NCBI GenBank assembly: GCA_007750655.1
Contig: CP036290.1
Span: 1,488,001 to 1,552,000, forward strand
Direction of reading: 5' to 3'
DNA length: 64,000 bases
DNA from: Rohdeia mirabilis
Lineage (GTDB): Bacteria > Planctomycetota > UBA1135 > GCA-002686595
Shown here piece after piece: positions 41,892-54,661 of the stretch. Under the pieces are notes generated by a model, which saw only the letters and a program-made list of their open reading frames with translations, was not told the DNA's origin and made no database searches. The first letter of the stretch is position 1. Each line of letters starts with the position of its first letter. Both the position numbers and the translations under genes were made by a program.

Positions 41892-43475
41892 GTGGGCTTG
41901 AAGCTCGACAGCCACGCCCAGCTCTCCGACCGCGCCGCCGCCGAACGGGTCCGCATCAACATGTCGTGGCTGCTCAAGCTGCGGCGCGCCGCGGTCCTGG
42001 GTCAGACGCTGACGATCCTGGTCGCGAACCAGGTGCTGGGCATCGACCTGCCGTTGGTGCCGCTGCTCGGGTTGGTCGCGCTCGGACTGATCGCGAACGT
42101 CGGCTTGCAGCTGTGGTTCCTGCTGGTGTCCGAGCACGAGTCCGACGCCATCTGGCTCGCGCGCGGGCGATCGCTGCTCGGCTCCGTCCTGCTGTTCGAC
42201 CTCTTGTTGCTCACCGGTCTGCTGTACAGCACGGGCGGCGCGACGAACCCGTTCAGCGTCTTCTACCTCGTGAACCTCGTGCTCGCGACGGTGATCCTGT
42301 CGGGCACGTGGCTGCGCGTGATCTACCTCACGACGGTGGTCAGCTACATCGGCCTGCTCGTGATCAGCCAGCCGCTCGCGATCGACGGCGTGCCGCTCCT
42401 GCACACGTCCGCGCGCACCGGTCTCGCGTCGCCCTCGCTGGCCGACTGGATCGAGGGCGGCGACATGACGCTCTACGCCAAGGGCTCGGCCGTCGCGTTC
42501 GTCACCGTCGCGCTGTTCACCGCCTACTTCGTGCGGCGCCTCAACCAGTCGCTCGGCGAACGCGACGCGGAACTGGCTCTCGAGCGGCAACGGCGCTCCG
42601 ACAACGAGCGACTCGACTCGTTGGCGACGCTCGCGGCGGGAGCGGCGCACGAGCTGGCGTCGCCGCTCTCGACGATCGCGGTCGTCGCGCGCGAGCTCGA
42701 GCTGGATCTCGAGCGCCGCGCGCAGGGGGGCGCACTGGCAGCGACGGCGTCGACCGCGCCGAGCGACGACCACTCCGACGCGATCGAGGACGCGCGACTG
42801 ATCCGCGACGAGGTGGCGCGCTGTCGCCGCATTCTCGACCAGATGTCGCTCGACGCGGGTGCCGAGGTGGGGGAGGAGATGGCGCGCGTCACGCCGCGCG
42901 AGTTGTTCGACGGCGCGCTCGACACGTTGAAGGGACGCGAGCGCGTGCGTCTGCTCCAGCCGGAAGCCCGGGCGGGCGGCGCTGCGTCCGCGCCCGCGAA
43001 GCACGCCGGGTTCAAGTCGGTCGGCGCGAAGCAGACGCACGACGCCGCGACCGATCCGCTCGAGCGCGTCCTGCTCGTGCCGCGCACCGCACTGCGCCGC
43101 AGTCTGCGCGCGTTGATCAAGAACGCGCTCGAAGCCTCGCCGCCCGATGCGCCCGTGGACGTGCGCATCGTCGCGAGCGGCGGCGGCGTGGCCTTCGAGG
43201 TCCGCGACCGCGGGACCGGCATGGATCCCGAGATCCTCGGCCGCGCCGGCGATCCGTTCTTCACCACGAAGGACCCCGGGCGCGGCATGGGACTCGGGCT
43301 GTTCCTCGTGCGCTCGTTGGCCGAACGCCTCGACGGCAACTTCGTGCTCGACTCGGCCCCCGACGCCGGAACCACCGCGCGTCTCGATCTGCCGGCGAGC
43401 GGTGTTCCGATCGAGAGCCGACCGAGCGGCAAGCGACCCGGATCGGCGGCTGGCGGCCCCGGCGATCGGGACTAG
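41892..43475 (+). CDS. regB: RegB/PrrB-type redox sensor histidine kinase
   Basis: This 527-residue kinase has about six N-terminal transmembrane helices (residues 30-210). The conserved quinone-site loop GGATNPF (115-121) is diagnostic for RegB/PrrB family kinases, which sense the redox state of the quinone pool. His253 in GAAHELASPLSTI is the phosphorylation site. The catalytic region has N box IKNALEASPP and G boxes DRGTGMDPEIL and GRGMGLGLFLVR. The usual redox Cys of Rhodobacter RegB is not evident near the H box. A GTG at 41,892 is used as start; it is uncertain by a few codons. It is followed by regA and lies directly upstream of the respiratory operon it plausibly controls. Confidence 0.85.
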   Translation: MGLKLDSHAQLSDRAAAERVRINMSWLLKLRRAAVLGQTLTILVANQVLGIDLPLVPLLGLVALGLIANVGLQLWFLLVSEHESDAIWLARGRSLLGSVLLFDLLLLTGLLYSTGGATNPFSVFYLVNLVLATVILSGTWLRVIYLTTVVSYIGLLVISQPLAIDGVPLLHTSARTGLASPSLADWIEGGDMTLYAKGSAVAFVTVALFTAYFVRRLNQSLGERDAELALERQRRSDNERLDSLATLAAGAAHELASPLSTIAVVARELELDLERRAQGGALAATASTAPSDDHSDAIEDARLIRDEVARCRRILDQMSLDAGAEVGEEMARVTPRELFDGALDTLKGRERVRLLQPEARAGGAASAPAKHAGFKSVGAKQTHDAATDPLERVLLVPRTALRRSLRALIKNALEASPPDAPVDVRIVASGGGVAFEVRDRGTGMDPEILGRAGDPFFTTKDPGRGMGLGLFLVRSLAERLDGNFVLDSAPDAGTTARLDLPASGVPIESRPSGKRPGSAAGGPGDRD

Positions 43476-43572
43476 GATCGGTGCGCCCCGACGTCCGGGC
43501 CACCGCCGACTCTGCTCGCTCCCCCTTTCGGGCGCCCGCTTCGCCCACCGCCCCGACCGCGCTCGACCCCCG

Positions 43573-44118
43573 ATGACGACGAAGAACAACCCCTCGGTCC
43601 TGCTCGTGGACGACGACAGCGTCTTCCGCGAGCGCCTGGCCCGGGCCCTGCGCAACCGCGGCTACGAGGTCTGGACCGCCGGCGGGGGAGCCGAGGCCCT
43701 CGAGCTCGCCCGCCGCGAGTCGCCCGAGCGCGCCGTGGTCGACCTGCGCATGGAGGGGATGGGGGGGCTCGCCGTCGTGGCCGAGCTGAAGCGCATCGAC
43801 CCGGCCACCGAGGTCGTCGTCCTGACCGGCTACGGCTCGATCGCCACGGCCGTCGAGGCCACCAAGCTGGGCGCGACCAACTTCCTGCCCAAGCCCTCGG
43901 ACGCCGACGACGTGCTGCGTGCCTTCGCGGGGCCGAGCGCCGAGGAGGTCGGCTCCGCCCCCGAGGCGCCGACCCTGGCCCGCGCCGAGTGGGAGCACAT
44001 CAACCGCGTGCTGGCCGACTCGAGCGGGAACATCTCCGAGGCCGCGCGGCGCCTGGGCATCCACCGGCGCTCGCTCCAGCGCAAGCTGCAGCGCTTCGCT
44101 CCCGAAGAGCACGCCTGA
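43573..44118 (+). CDS. regA: RegA/PrrA-type response regulator
   Basis: This 181-residue regulator has a receiver domain with acidic DDD near residue 16, phospho-Asp57 in AVVDLRMEGMGG, Thr in VVLTGYGS and Lys in LPKPSD. A short linker leads to a Fis-type helix-turn-helix with NISEAARRLGIHRRSLQRKL. The RRSLQRKL recognition helix is the signature of RegA/PrrA/ActR proteins. It activates or represses respiratory genes when phosphorylated by RegB. The ATG giving MTTKNNPS starts 97 bp after regB. It is the only gene between the kinase and the actA promoter region. Confidence 0.9.
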   Translation: MTTKNNPSVLLVDDDSVFRERLARALRNRGYEVWTAGGGAEALELARRESPERAVVDLRMEGMGGLAVVAELKRIDPATEVVVLTGYGSIATAVEATKLGATNFLPKPSDADDVLRAFAGPSAEEVGSAPEAPTLARAEWEHINRVLADSSGNISEAARRLGIHRRSLQRKLQRFAPEEHA

Positions 44119-44660
44119 GCTCGCCGGGTGGTGCTTTGAACGCGGCTTGTTGGGTGGATGGTGGACGTGTGACCGGCTGAAGGGCTGACGCAGGCACGGT
44201 CGTCCAGCCTCGCACGCGCGCCACCTTCGCTCACGCCCGACCGAGCCGCGCACCACTCGCGGACGGTCGGGGGACGGTCGGCGGGCGCGCTCCTCGACCG
44301 TCGCCCGCCGCGGCTCCCGAGCCGCGCGCGGACCCTGCGACCGTCCGTCCCCAGCCGGCGGATTCACGGCGTTGCGACAAATTGCCGCAGCGATCGGCCG
44401 CGCGGGTGGCCGTAGCATCTGCCCGTCGAAAACCCCCCGCGGCACCCACCCGCGGTCCCCCTCCACCAGCTGCGAGTCCACCCGTTCGGACTCGCCCCAT
44501 CGCTCGACACCGGCGCCGTCCGCGCGGCGTCGTCCCTTGCGATTCGAGTCCGCTCGCGACGCCGTCGCCGTGGACTGCTGACCGTCACGACCTGGCGGTA
44601 GGGGACCGGACCGGACCGGACCCGCGGAACGAAGGCGTGCGACCACCACCGCAACACCCC
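44119..44660. other. Intergenic control region between regA and actA
   Basis: About 540 bp without a gene. It holds a repeated GGACGGTCGG (44,262-44,281) with a later inverted GACCGTC, a short perfect hairpin (GCGGCTC, CC, GAGCCGC at 44,310-44,325) that could end the regA transcript, and a RegA-like box. It probably contains the promoter of the ACIII operon. Confidence 0.6.
44374..44388 (+). promoter_or_regulatory. Candidate RegA binding site
   Basis: GCGAC, AAATT, GCCGC fits the described RegA/PrrA pattern (GCGRC, five bases, GYCGC) with an AT-rich centre in otherwise GC-rich DNA. It is about 275 bp upstream of actA and next to the genes for RegB and RegA. One match to a loose consensus may be chance. 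Confidence 0.4.
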
Positions 44661-45296
<636 letters not shown>

Positions 45297-45474
45297 GCCG
45301 ATCGATCGTGCCCGACCGTCCGCGCGCTCGGACGGAAGGGCGCGCGAGTGCCGCGCGCGGTGCTCGTGATGATCGCCCGCCGACGACCGACCGACGCGCG
45401 CACCTTCGCGGTGCGCTCCCCACCCGACGGACCACTCCCGGACGCACTCCGCGACCGAACCCCCGCCTCCCGCG

Positions 45475-48400
45475 ATGACCGATTCGCAGATCAAGTACTG
45501 GCGCAGCCTCGACGAACTCGCCCAGTCCGAGGACTTCAAACAAGCCCTGGACCGCGAGTTCCCCGAAGGCGCGGACAGCGTCGAAGGCGTCGACCGCCGC
45601 CGTTTCCTCCAGGTCATGGGGGCGTCGGTCGGACTGGCGTCCGCGGCGAGCTGCCGCTGGGAGAAGACGACGCTGAACCCGCTGGCCGAGCGCCCGGAGA
45701 ACCGGATCCCCGGCGTGCCGAACTTCTACGCGACCAGCATGGAGCTCGGTGGCGTGGCGGAACCGCTCGTCATGACGAGCTACGACGGCCGTCCGGTGAA
45801 GGTCGAGGGCAACGAGCTGCACCCCGAGTCCCAGGGCGCCGCGTCGACGCACGCCCAGGCGACGATCCTCGAGCTCTACGACCCGGACCGTTCGACGAAC
45901 CCGACCGAGGGCGGTGCCGCGCGCACCGTCGAGCAGTTCGAGACCGCACTCGGTGAAGTGCGCGCGCTGCACGCCGCCAAGCGCGGTGCCGGACTCGCCT
46001 TCCTGTCGCGCGTCACGAGCTCGCCCGCCATCGCCGAGGCCCAGCGCCGCCTGCGCGCGGCGCTGCCCCAGGCCGAGTGGTTCGAGTACGAGGCCCTGGA
46101 CCGCGATCGCGAGCTCGAGGGCGCGCGCATGGCGTTCGGCCGTCCGGTGCGCACGCACTTCGACCTGTCGAAGGCCGACCGCATCGCCTGCTTCGACGCC
46201 GACATCCTGGGCGAGCACCCGGGGTCGGCGAAGATGATCCGCGCCTTCTCGGTGCGTCGCCGTCCCGAGGGAGGCGCCTACTCGGGCGTCAACTTCGACG
46301 GCGAGCAGAAGATGAACCGGCTCTACGCCGTCGAGGCGCGCCACACCACCACGGGCGCCAGTGCCGACCACCGCCTGCCCCTGCGGGCCGAGCAGGTCGG
46401 TGCCGCGCTCGCCGCGCTCGAGGCCGCGTTGGTCGCCAAGGGCCTCACGGTCCCGGACGCCTGGGGTTCCGCGAGCCCGTCGCCGACCGGTTCGCTGTTC
46501 GCCGAAGGATCGCGCGCTCGCAACTTCGTCAACGCGCTCGCGGACGATCTCTACAAGTTCCGCGGTTCGAGCGTCGTCGCCGTCGGCGGCACCCAGCCGA
46601 AGGGCGTGCACGCGCTCGCGCACCGCATCAACGCGTTGCTCGGCAACGTGGGCAAGACGGTGCTCTACACCGACGAGCCGAACGCCGAGCGCACGAGCTC
46701 CGAGGAGTCGATCGAGACCCTCGTCGAGCACATGAACGGCAACATGGTCGAGACCCTGGTGGTGCTCGACGGCAACCCGGTCTACGACGCGCCCAAAGGA
46801 CTCGATTTCGGCGCCGCCCTCGGGCGCGTGAAGAACTCGATCCACCTCGGTCTGTACCGCAACGAGACCGGGCGCGTCTGCGGATGGCACGCGCCGCTCG
46901 CGCACTTCCTCGAGAGCTGGGGCGACGCCCTGGCCTGGGACGGCTCGTACTGCGTCGTCCAGCCGCTGATCCGTCCGATCTTCGGCGGCCGCAGCGCGCT
47001 CGAAGTCACCAGCTTCTTCGCCACCGGCACCTGGGGCGACGGACAGGAGCTCGCCCGCGCCGGCTGCACCGCGCGCCTCGGCGCCCTGTCCGACAAGCAG
47101 TGGCAACTGGCGCTGCACGACGGCATGGCATCGGGGACCGCGTCCGTGCCGGTGACGCCCACGCCCCAGCGCGTGGCCGCTCTGTCCTACTCGGGCGCCC
47201 AGGTCGACGCCGCGACGCCCGCGAACGGTGCGCTCGAGCTCGTCCTCCACGGCGACCCCTGCGTCCACGACGGTCGCTTCGGGAACAACGCGTGGCTCCA
47301 GGAGCTGCCGGAGTTCATGACGAAGCTGACCTGGGACAACGCCGCGCTGATGTCGCCCGCCACGGCGGACATGCTGGGCGTGACGACCGGTGACCTGGTC
47401 ACGCTGGCGATCTCCGGGCGCTCGCTCGAGACCGTCGTCTACGCGATGCCCGGCCAGGCCGCGGGCTCGGTCGCACTGGCACTCGGCTACGGCCGCACGG
47501 GCGCCGGCGCGGTGGGGGGCGACTCCGAGAAGGGCGTTCCCGCCGCCGGCTTCGACGCCTACGTCCTGACCGGCCGCCGCGCCACCGGACACGAGACCGG
47601 TCTGACGGTCACGGCGACCGGACGCACCTACCCGCTGGCCATGACCGCCGATCACCACCTGATCGACGCGACCGGCATGAAGGAGCGCGACGGCGAGTGG
47701 CTCGACCCGTCGCAGACCTACCCCGACAAGACGATCGAGGTGGAAGGGCCCGACGGGAAGCTGACCGCCGTCGCGCTGACGACGCCGAACCTCGTGCGTG
47801 CCTACAACAAGAAGGCGCGCGAAGGCAGCCGCGTGGCCGAGCTCGTGCGCAGCGCCACGCACGAGGAGTACGAGGGCTACCTCGAAGGTGTTGCGGAGGC
47901 CGGTGGTCGCGAGGCCGTGGTCGACAAGCTCCACGCCGGACACGGCGACGACGTGCTCACCGCCCAGGAAGGGCACGGTGAAACAGCGCACGGTGAGGCG
48001 GCGCACCCGACCGAGGGTGGCAGTCTCGACGGCTCCCAGCACGCCGGTGACGATCACGGTCACGCGCACGCCCACTACGTCGACCCGAACAAGATCAAGC
48101 GCATCGGTGGCCCCGAGCTCCTCTCCCTGTGGGAGCGCCACTCCTACGACGGACACCGCTGGGGCATGTCGATCGACCTGTCCTCGTGCGTGGGGTGCAA
48201 CGCCTGCGTCGTGGCCTGCCAGTCGGAGAACAACATCCCGGTGGTCGGCAAGGAGCAGGTGCTGCGCGGCCGCGAGATGCACTGGCTGCGCATCGACCGC
48301 TACTTCTCCGGAGACCCGGAAGCGCCGAAGGTGGTCAACCAACCGGTGGGCTGCATCCAGTGCGAGGACGCGCCCTGCGAGCAGGTGTGTCCGGTCGCGG

Positions 48401-48882
48401 CCACCGTCCACTCGGACGAGGGCCTCAACGACATGGTCTACAACCGCTGCATCGGCACGCGGTACTGCTCGAACAACTGCCCGCTCAAGGTGCGGCGCTT
48501 CAACTACTTCAACTACCACCGCGACCTGAAGGGCGGCGATCGGGATCTCGAGAAGATGTCGTTCAACCCCGAGGTCACGGTGCGCGCCCGCGGCGTCATG
48601 GAGAAGTGCACGTACTGCGTGCAGCGGATCCAGGCCAAGAAGATCGCGGCGAAGGTCGACGGCCGCCGCCCGATCGCGGACGGCGAGATCGTCACCGCCT
48701 GCCAGCAGACCTGCCCGGCGGACGCGATCCGCTTCGGCGACCTGGCCGACGAGAACAGCGTGGTCACCAAGGCCCACGCCAGCGAGCGTTCCTACGACCT
48801 GCTCAAGTTCCTGAACATTCGTCCGCGTACCGCCTATCTGGCGCGGATCACCAACCCGAACCCGGTGCTGGTGGAGGCCTGA
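45475..48882 (+). CDS. actB: Alternative complex III subunit B, molybdopterin-like plus ferredoxin-like fusion
   Basis: This 1135-residue protein has a Tat-type leader (RRR at 41-43, then [17 protein letters not shown] with a Cys that may be lipidated). A large molybdopterin-oxidoreductase-like domain follows (to about residue 800). In characterised ActB it binds no cofactor. A His/Glu-rich linker (about 830-870) leads to a ferredoxin-like domain starting [11 protein letters not shown] (Cys905-Cys915), with further clusters in [30 protein letters not shown] and CQQTCP. These would bind three [4Fe-4S] and one [3Fe-4S] cluster, as in R. marinus. The C-terminal part fits an FeS wire between ActC and ActA. 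It is 4 bp from actC. Confidence 0.95.
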   Translation: MTDSQIKYWRSLDELAQSEDFKQALDREFPEGADSVEGVDRRRFLQVMGASVGLASAASCRWEKTTLNPLAERPENRIPGVPNFYATSMELGGVAEPLVMTSYDGRPVKVEGNELHPESQGAASTHAQATILELYDPDRSTNPTEGGAARTVEQFETALGEVRALHAAKRGAGLAFLSRVTSSPAIAEAQRRLRAALPQAEWFEYEALDRDRELEGARMAFGRPVRTHFDLSKADRIACFDADILGEHPGSAKMIRAFSVRRRPEGGAYSGVNFDGEQKMNRLYAVEARHTTTGASADHRLPLRAEQVGAALAALEAALVAKGLTVPDAWGSASPSPTGSLFAEGSRARNFVNALADDLYKFRGSSVVAVGGTQPKGVHALAHRINALLGNVGKTVLYTDEPNAERTSSEESIETLVEHMNGNMVETLVVLDGNPVYDAPKGLDFGAALGRVKNSIHLGLYRNETGRVCGWHAPLAHFLESWGDALAWDGSYCVVQPLIRPIFGGRSALEVTSFFATGTWGDGQELARAGCTARLGALSDKQWQLALHDGMASGTASVPVTPTPQRVAALSYSGAQVDAATPANGALELVLHGDPCVHDGRFGNNAWLQELPEFMTKLTWDNAALMSPATADMLGVTTGDLVTLAISGRSLETVVYAMPGQAAGSVALALGYGRTGAGAVGGDSEKGVPAAGFDAYVLTGRRATGHETGLTVTATGRTYPLAMTADHHLIDATGMKERDGEWLDPSQTYPDKTIEVEGPDGKLTAVALTTPNLVRAYNKKAREGSRVAELVRSATHEEYEGYLEGVAEAGGREAVVDKLHAGHGDDVLTAQEGHGETAHGEAAHPTEGGSLDGSQHAGDDHGHAHAHYVDPNKIKRIGGPELLSLWERHSYDGHRWGMSIDLSSCVGCNACVVACQSENNIPVVGKEQVLRGREMHWLRIDRYFSGDPEAPKVVNQPVGCIQCEDAPCEQVCPVAATVHSDEGLNDMVYNRCIGTRYCSNNCPLKVRRFNYFNYHRDLKGGDRDLEKMSFNPEVTVRARGVMEKCTYCVQRIQAKKIAAKVDGRRPIADGEIVTACQQTCPADAIRFGDLADENSVVTKAHASERSYDLLKFLNIRPRTAYLARITNPNPVLVEA

Positions 48883-48886
48883 TCCG

Positions 48887-50320
<1,434 letters not shown>

Positions 50321-50372
50321 TCCCAGCGGACCAGCTGGACCCGAAAGGACCGAACACACAGGCACGTATTCC

Positions 50373-51674
50373 ATGGACAGCCGCATCACCCCGAGCGAAT
50401 CCGACGATCCCCGCTGGATCGCCCAGCTCAAGGACCACGACGACAACTCCGAACAGGAGCTCTTCGCCGTCGTCGCCGAGTACGAGACCCCCGACGCCGT
50501 CATGGCCGCCTGCGAGAAGGTGCGCGACGCCGGCTTCCGGGATTGGGACGCGATCACGCCCTTCCCCGTGCACGGCATCGACGAAGCGATGGGGACCAAG
50601 CAGTCGATCCTGCCCTGGATCGTGCTCGGTGCAGGTCTGACGGGCGCGACCGTCGGTCTCACCCTGCAGTGGTGGACCAACGCGGTCGGCTACCCGTTCC
50701 TCATCAGCGGCAAGCCGATGTTCAGCCTGCCCGCGAACATTCCCGTGACCTTCGAGGTGACGGTGCTGTTCTCGGCCTTCACCGCGTTCTTCGCGATGCT
50801 GGGGCTGAACCTCTTGCCGGCCTTCTACCACCCGCTCTTCCGCCACCCGCGGATGGCGCGCTACTCGAGCGACCGCTTCGCGATCGTGATCGAGGCGAAG
50901 GACAAGCTGTTCGATCGTGAGAAGGTCGAAGCCCTCCTGAAGGGCAGCGGTTCGATCGCGAACGAGGTGCTGTTCGCTCCGGCGAAGCGCGCGGCGCTGC
51001 CGAAGGTGTTCCACGGCATCGGCATCGTCGCGACCCTGGCCACGTTGATCCCCCTGGCGTTCATCGCCAAGGCGCGCTTCACCCACTCGGAGAAGCCGCG
51101 GATCCACATCATCCAGGACATGGACATGCAGCCCAAGTTCAAGACCCAGGCGCCGAACGCGCTCTTGGCCGGACTGTGGGGCGACCAGCGCGCCTCGCTG
51201 CTGCCCGTCGAAGGCACGATCGCCCGCGGCGAGTACGTGGCCGACGAGCGCTTGCACTACGGCCAGGAGGACGACGGGACCTTCGTCACCTCGTTCCCCG
51301 TGACGGTCGACGAGGCTCTGATCAACCGCGGTCAGGAGCGGTACGGCATCTACTGCTCGGTATGCCACGGCATGAGCGGCGACGGCAACGGCACGGTGAA
51401 CCAGCGGGCCACGGCGCTCGCACGCTTCGGTGGCAAGGGCATGGCCTGGGCGCCGCCCGCCAGGCTCTCCGACGAGCGCATTCTGCTCCAGCCGGTGGGG
51501 GAGCTCTACAACACCGTCACCAACGGCAAGAACAACATGAAGGGCTACGCCGCCCAGATCCCGGTCGAAGACCGCTGGGCGATCGTGGCGTACGTGCGGG
51601 CCCTGCAGAAGGCCGCGACGGTTCCCGTCGACTCGCTGACCGACGAGCAGCGCGCCGAACTCCAGTCGAACTGA
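50373..51674 (+). CDS. Fusion of alternative complex III subunit D (DUF3341) and a monoheme cytochrome c (ActE-like)
   Basis: This 433-residue protein joins two subunits that are separate in R. marinus. The DUF3341 (ActD) part has two transmembrane helices (about 78-101 and 122-148) and conserved segments EYETPDAVMAACEKVRDAG and LPAFYHPLF. A third membrane helix near 213-233 precedes a cytochrome c domain with heme motif CSVCH (Cys328, Cys331, His332) and a late Met in NNMKGYAAQIP. Such a domain corresponds to the periplasmic ActE. The gene is unbroken, so the fusion is not a sequencing artefact. It lies between actC and actF. Confidence 0.88.
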   Translation: MDSRITPSESDDPRWIAQLKDHDDNSEQELFAVVAEYETPDAVMAACEKVRDAGFRDWDAITPFPVHGIDEAMGTKQSILPWIVLGAGLTGATVGLTLQWWTNAVGYPFLISGKPMFSLPANIPVTFEVTVLFSAFTAFFAMLGLNLLPAFYHPLFRHPRMARYSSDRFAIVIEAKDKLFDREKVEALLKGSGSIANEVLFAPAKRAALPKVFHGIGIVATLATLIPLAFIAKARFTHSEKPRIHIIQDMDMQPKFKTQAPNALLAGLWGDQRASLLPVEGTIARGEYVADERLHYGQEDDGTFVTSFPVTVDEALINRGQERYGIYCSVCHGMSGDGNGTVNQRATALARFGGKGMAWAPPARLSDERILLQPVGELYNTVTNGKNNMKGYAAQIPVEDRWAIVAYVRALQKAATVPVDSLTDEQRAELQSN

Positions 51675-51766
51675 TCCCCGACGACTCTCTCGACCCGATC
51701 GACCCCCTTCGATCGACCCCCTCCACGCGCTCGGCCGCTCGGCCCGACGCAGCACACTCAACTCTC

Positions 51767-53008
51767 ATGGCTAGCCACGGAATCGAACTGACGGAATCCG
51801 ACCTGCGGATGCCGGAATCCCTGCGCGGGCTGGGCGGCAAGCTCATGCCCATCGGCGCGGTGATCGCCATCATCGGCGTCGCGCTCGCCTTCGTCGGCGC
51901 CGACTCGGGTTTCAAGCACTTCCAGTTCGCCTACCTGACCGCCTACGCGTTCACGATGACGATCGTGCTCGGCGGCCTGATCTGGCTGCTGATCCAGCAC
52001 GTGTTCCGCGCGTCCTGGGCGGTCGCGATCCGGCGGGTGGGGGAGAGCGTCGTCGGCCTCGTGCCGCTGATGCTGGTCCTGTTCCTCCCGATCCTCGTGC
52101 CGATCCTCATGCACGACGACTCGATGTACAAGTGGCTCAACCACTCGTACGCAGAGAACGATGCGGAGTTCCTGCCCAACAAGCAGGTGGTCTACGGCGC
52201 CTACCTGAACCCGACGTTCTTCTTCGGGCGCCTGGCCTTCTACTTCGCGATCCTGATCTTCCTGTCGCGCTTCTTCACGAAGAACAGCGTGGCCCAGGAC
52301 GAGACCGGTGATCTGGCGACGACGCGCAAGATGGAGAAGTTCTCCGCGCCCGCCATCCCGATCTTCGCGCTGACGCTGACCTTCCTCGGGCTCGACCTCC
52401 TGATGAGCCTCGACCCGCACTGGTTCAGCACCATCTGGGGCGTGTACCTGTTCGCCGGCGGGATGATGAGCTTCTGCTCGCTCCTGGCGCTGTTGTGCAT
52501 GACCTACCAGAAGCACGGCGCCCTGAAGAACGTGGTGCGCAAGGACCACTATCACGACCTCGGCAAGCTGATGTTCGCCTTCGTGATCTTCTGGAGCTAC
52601 ATCGCCTTCAGCCAGTACATCCTCATCTGGTACGCGCACATCCCCGAGGAGATCACGTTCTTCGACAAGCGTCAGAACAACGGCTGGGAGTGGGTCTCGG
52701 TCACGCTGATCTTCGGGCACTTCGCGATCCCGCTGCTCGGCCTTCTGAGCAAGCACGTCAAGCGCCACAAGCCGACCCTCGCCTTCTGGGCGGTGTGGCT
52801 CCTGGTCATGCACCTGCTCGACATGTTCTGGGTCGTGATGCCGAACTTCACGTCCGGCCACGTGCCGCTGCCCTTCGCCACGATCGCCCTCGCCGTCGGC
52901 ATGCTCGCGATCGTCGTCGGTGCCTCGATCCGCAGCGCCTCGACCAAGTCGATCGTCGCCCGTCGCGACCCGCGTCTCGGCGAGTCGATGGCCTACCACA
53001 ACGTCTGA
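51767..53008 (+). CDS. actF: Alternative complex III subunit F, multi-spanning membrane protein
   Basis: This 413-residue protein has about ten transmembrane helices and matches the ActF/quinol:cytochrome c oxidoreductase subunit family. Features are GLIWLLIQHVFRASWAVAIR near the N-terminus, the WFSTIWGVYLFAGGMMSFCS block and the FSQYILIWYAHIPEE loop. It resembles ActC structurally and is thought to aid quinol binding or proton movement. The start is the ATG giving MASHGIELTE; an upstream reading extends into actD-E and is not coding. It lies 62 bp before the small protein. Confidence 0.93.
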   Translation: MASHGIELTESDLRMPESLRGLGGKLMPIGAVIAIIGVALAFVGADSGFKHFQFAYLTAYAFTMTIVLGGLIWLLIQHVFRASWAVAIRRVGESVVGLVPLMLVLFLPILVPILMHDDSMYKWLNHSYAENDAEFLPNKQVVYGAYLNPTFFFGRLAFYFAILIFLSRFFTKNSVAQDETGDLATTRKMEKFSAPAIPIFALTLTFLGLDLLMSLDPHWFSTIWGVYLFAGGMMSFCSLLALLCMTYQKHGALKNVVRKDHYHDLGKLMFAFVIFWSYIAFSQYILIWYAHIPEEITFFDKRQNNGWEWVSVTLIFGHFAIPLLGLLSKHVKRHKPTLAFWAVWLLVMHLLDMFWVVMPNFTSGHVPLPFATIALAVGMLAIVVGASIRSASTKSIVARRDPRLGESMAYHNV

Positions 53009-53070
53009 ACCGGCGACGCCCGAGTCGCCAGCGTCGAAGCTCGCTCCGACCACCAGCAATCACCTGAACC

Positions 53071-53373
53071 ATGTCTGACGTCAAGATCGCCGCCAACGAG
53101 GACAAGCCGTACAACGGTGCGTTGCTCGTGATCTCCGCCGTGACGGTCATCACGGCCATCGTCACGTTCGTGGGCGTCGACGCGCTCGCGGGGTGGGCCC
53201 AGGAAGTCGAGTTCGCGGAGAAGGTCGAGTCCCGACCCTTCTACGACCTCGACCAACTGCGCACCCAACAGAACGAGCGTCTGTCCAGCTACGGCTGGGT
53301 CGACCAGGAAGCCGGCACGGTGCACGTACCGATCGACGCCGCCAAGCAGATGGTGCTCGACGAGCAGCGCTGA
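53071..53373 (+). CDS. Small ACIII-associated membrane protein
   Basis: This 100-residue protein has one N-terminal transmembrane helix (about 17-37, LLVISAVTVITAIVTFVGV) and a periplasmic-type C-terminal part with SYGWVDQEAGTVHVPIDAAK. The YGWVDxxAGxVxxPIDxA motif recurs in small genes placed between actF and the SCO gene in other ACIII loci. It is therefore probably an accessory or assembly subunit; its biochemical role is unknown. It is transcribed with the operon. Confidence 0.75.
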   Translation: MSDVKIAANEDKPYNGALLVISAVTVITAIVTFVGVDALAGWAQEVEFAEKVESRPFYDLDQLRTQQNERLSSYGWVDQEAGTVHVPIDAAKQMVLDEQR

Positions 53374-53607
53374 CGCGGCGCCAACGGACCGAACGAGGGG
53401 CGCCCCTGCGACCATGCGTCACGAGACCCGCGTGAACCCTGCGGAGCACCCACTCGCGAGCCACCCAGCCACCTCCCGACCACAGCGATCCATCCGAAGA
53501 TCGACCACGACCTGACGCGATCCGACTCGGTGCGACCGAGCCCGCTCCCGCCACCTCCACCCCTCCTCGAACGACGACCCGCCGCCGACCCGAACCCAGA
53601 CCGTCCG

Positions 53608-54618
53608 ATGACCCGCCACCTGACCACTCGATCCTCGATCACCCGCACGACGGCCGCACCCGCGGTCGCGCTGGCGTTGTGTCTCGTGGGTGGAGGGCTC
53701 GCGGCGGCGGCCGACGCGCAGTCGAGCGTGCTGTCCCAGCGCGGTGGCGAGACGGCCGACTTCGTTCCGCCGGCGGCGCGCGAAACGGGGGTGACGCAGA
53801 ACATCGGAGCGCAGCTGCCGCTCGATCTCGAGTTCGTGAACACGCGCGGCGAGGCCGTCACGCTCGGCGACTACTTCGGCCGCTCGAAGCCGCTGCTGGT
53901 CACCTTCAACTACTCGAACTGCCCCCAGCTCTGCAGCCTGCAACTGGTCGGCCTGGTCGATGCCCTGCGCGAGCTGAAGCTGACGGTGGGTGAGGAGTTC
54001 GAGATGCTGACCATCTCGATCGATCCCAGCGAATCGACCGAGCGCGCAGCGTTGACGCAGGGCCGCTACTTCGACGACTACAGGAACGCGGACGACGCGC
54101 GGACGAAGGATGGCGCGCGCCACACCGAGCGGCGCGCCGCGGCCCTCGAAGGCACGTCGGCCCTCGACTTCGGCTGGCACTTCCTCACCGGCGACGAAGA
54201 CGCGATCGCGGCGATCACGGACGCCGCTGGCTACGCCTTCAACCTGGACCCGGACACCGGTGAGTACGCCCACGACGCGGTCGTTCTGGTCGTCACGCCC
54301 GACGGCACGGTCTCGCGCTACCTGCCCGGCGTCTTCTACGAGCCGAACGACCTCGATCTGGCGCTGATCGGCGCCTCCGACGGCGAGCTGGGCGGCATCG
54401 TCGCCTGGACCCGGATGTTCTGCTACCGCTGGGACCCCGAAGCCGGTTCCTACGTGCCCGTCGCCGAGCGGATGATGCTGCTCGGTGCCGGTGGGTCCGC
54501 CCTGCTGCTACTGGCCTTCATGGGCCTCATGTGGCGCAACGAGTTCAAGAAGAGCAAGCGCGCGGCCAACGCCGGTGCGGCTCCGACCGCCCTGGCGAGC
54601 GCGAGCGCTTCGCACTGA
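53608..54618 (+). CDS. sco: SCO1/SenC/PrrC copper chaperone
   Basis: This 336-residue protein has an N-terminal signal peptide and a thioredoxin-like SCO domain. The copper-binding CxxxC is Cys105 and Cys109 in NCPQLCSLQ, and the conserved distal His is about 222 in GEYAHDAVVLVV. SCO proteins deliver copper to the CuA site of cytochrome oxidase subunit II, encoded by the next gene. A C-terminal transmembrane helix (about 290-315, LLLLAFMGLMWR) is unusual, since most SCO proteins are anchored at the N-terminus. The start is the ATG giving MTRHLTTR; longer readings are Pro-rich noise. Confidence 0.9.
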   Translation: MTRHLTTRSSITRTTAAPAVALALCLVGGGLAAAADAQSSVLSQRGGETADFVPPAARETGVTQNIGAQLPLDLEFVNTRGEAVTLGDYFGRSKPLLVTFNYSNCPQLCSLQLVGLVDALRELKLTVGEEFEMLTISIDPSESTERAALTQGRYFDDYRNADDARTKDGARHTERRAAALEGTSALDFGWHFLTGDEDAIAAITDAAGYAFNLDPDTGEYAHDAVVLVVTPDGTVSRYLPGVFYEPNDLDLALIGASDGELGGIVAWTRMFCYRWDPEAGSYVPVAERMMLLGAGGSALLLLAFMGLMWRNEFKKSKRAANAGAAPTALASASASH

Positions 54619-54661
54619 TCGATCCGAACACGCGGGGGCCTCGTGCCGCCGCCACCACGCC

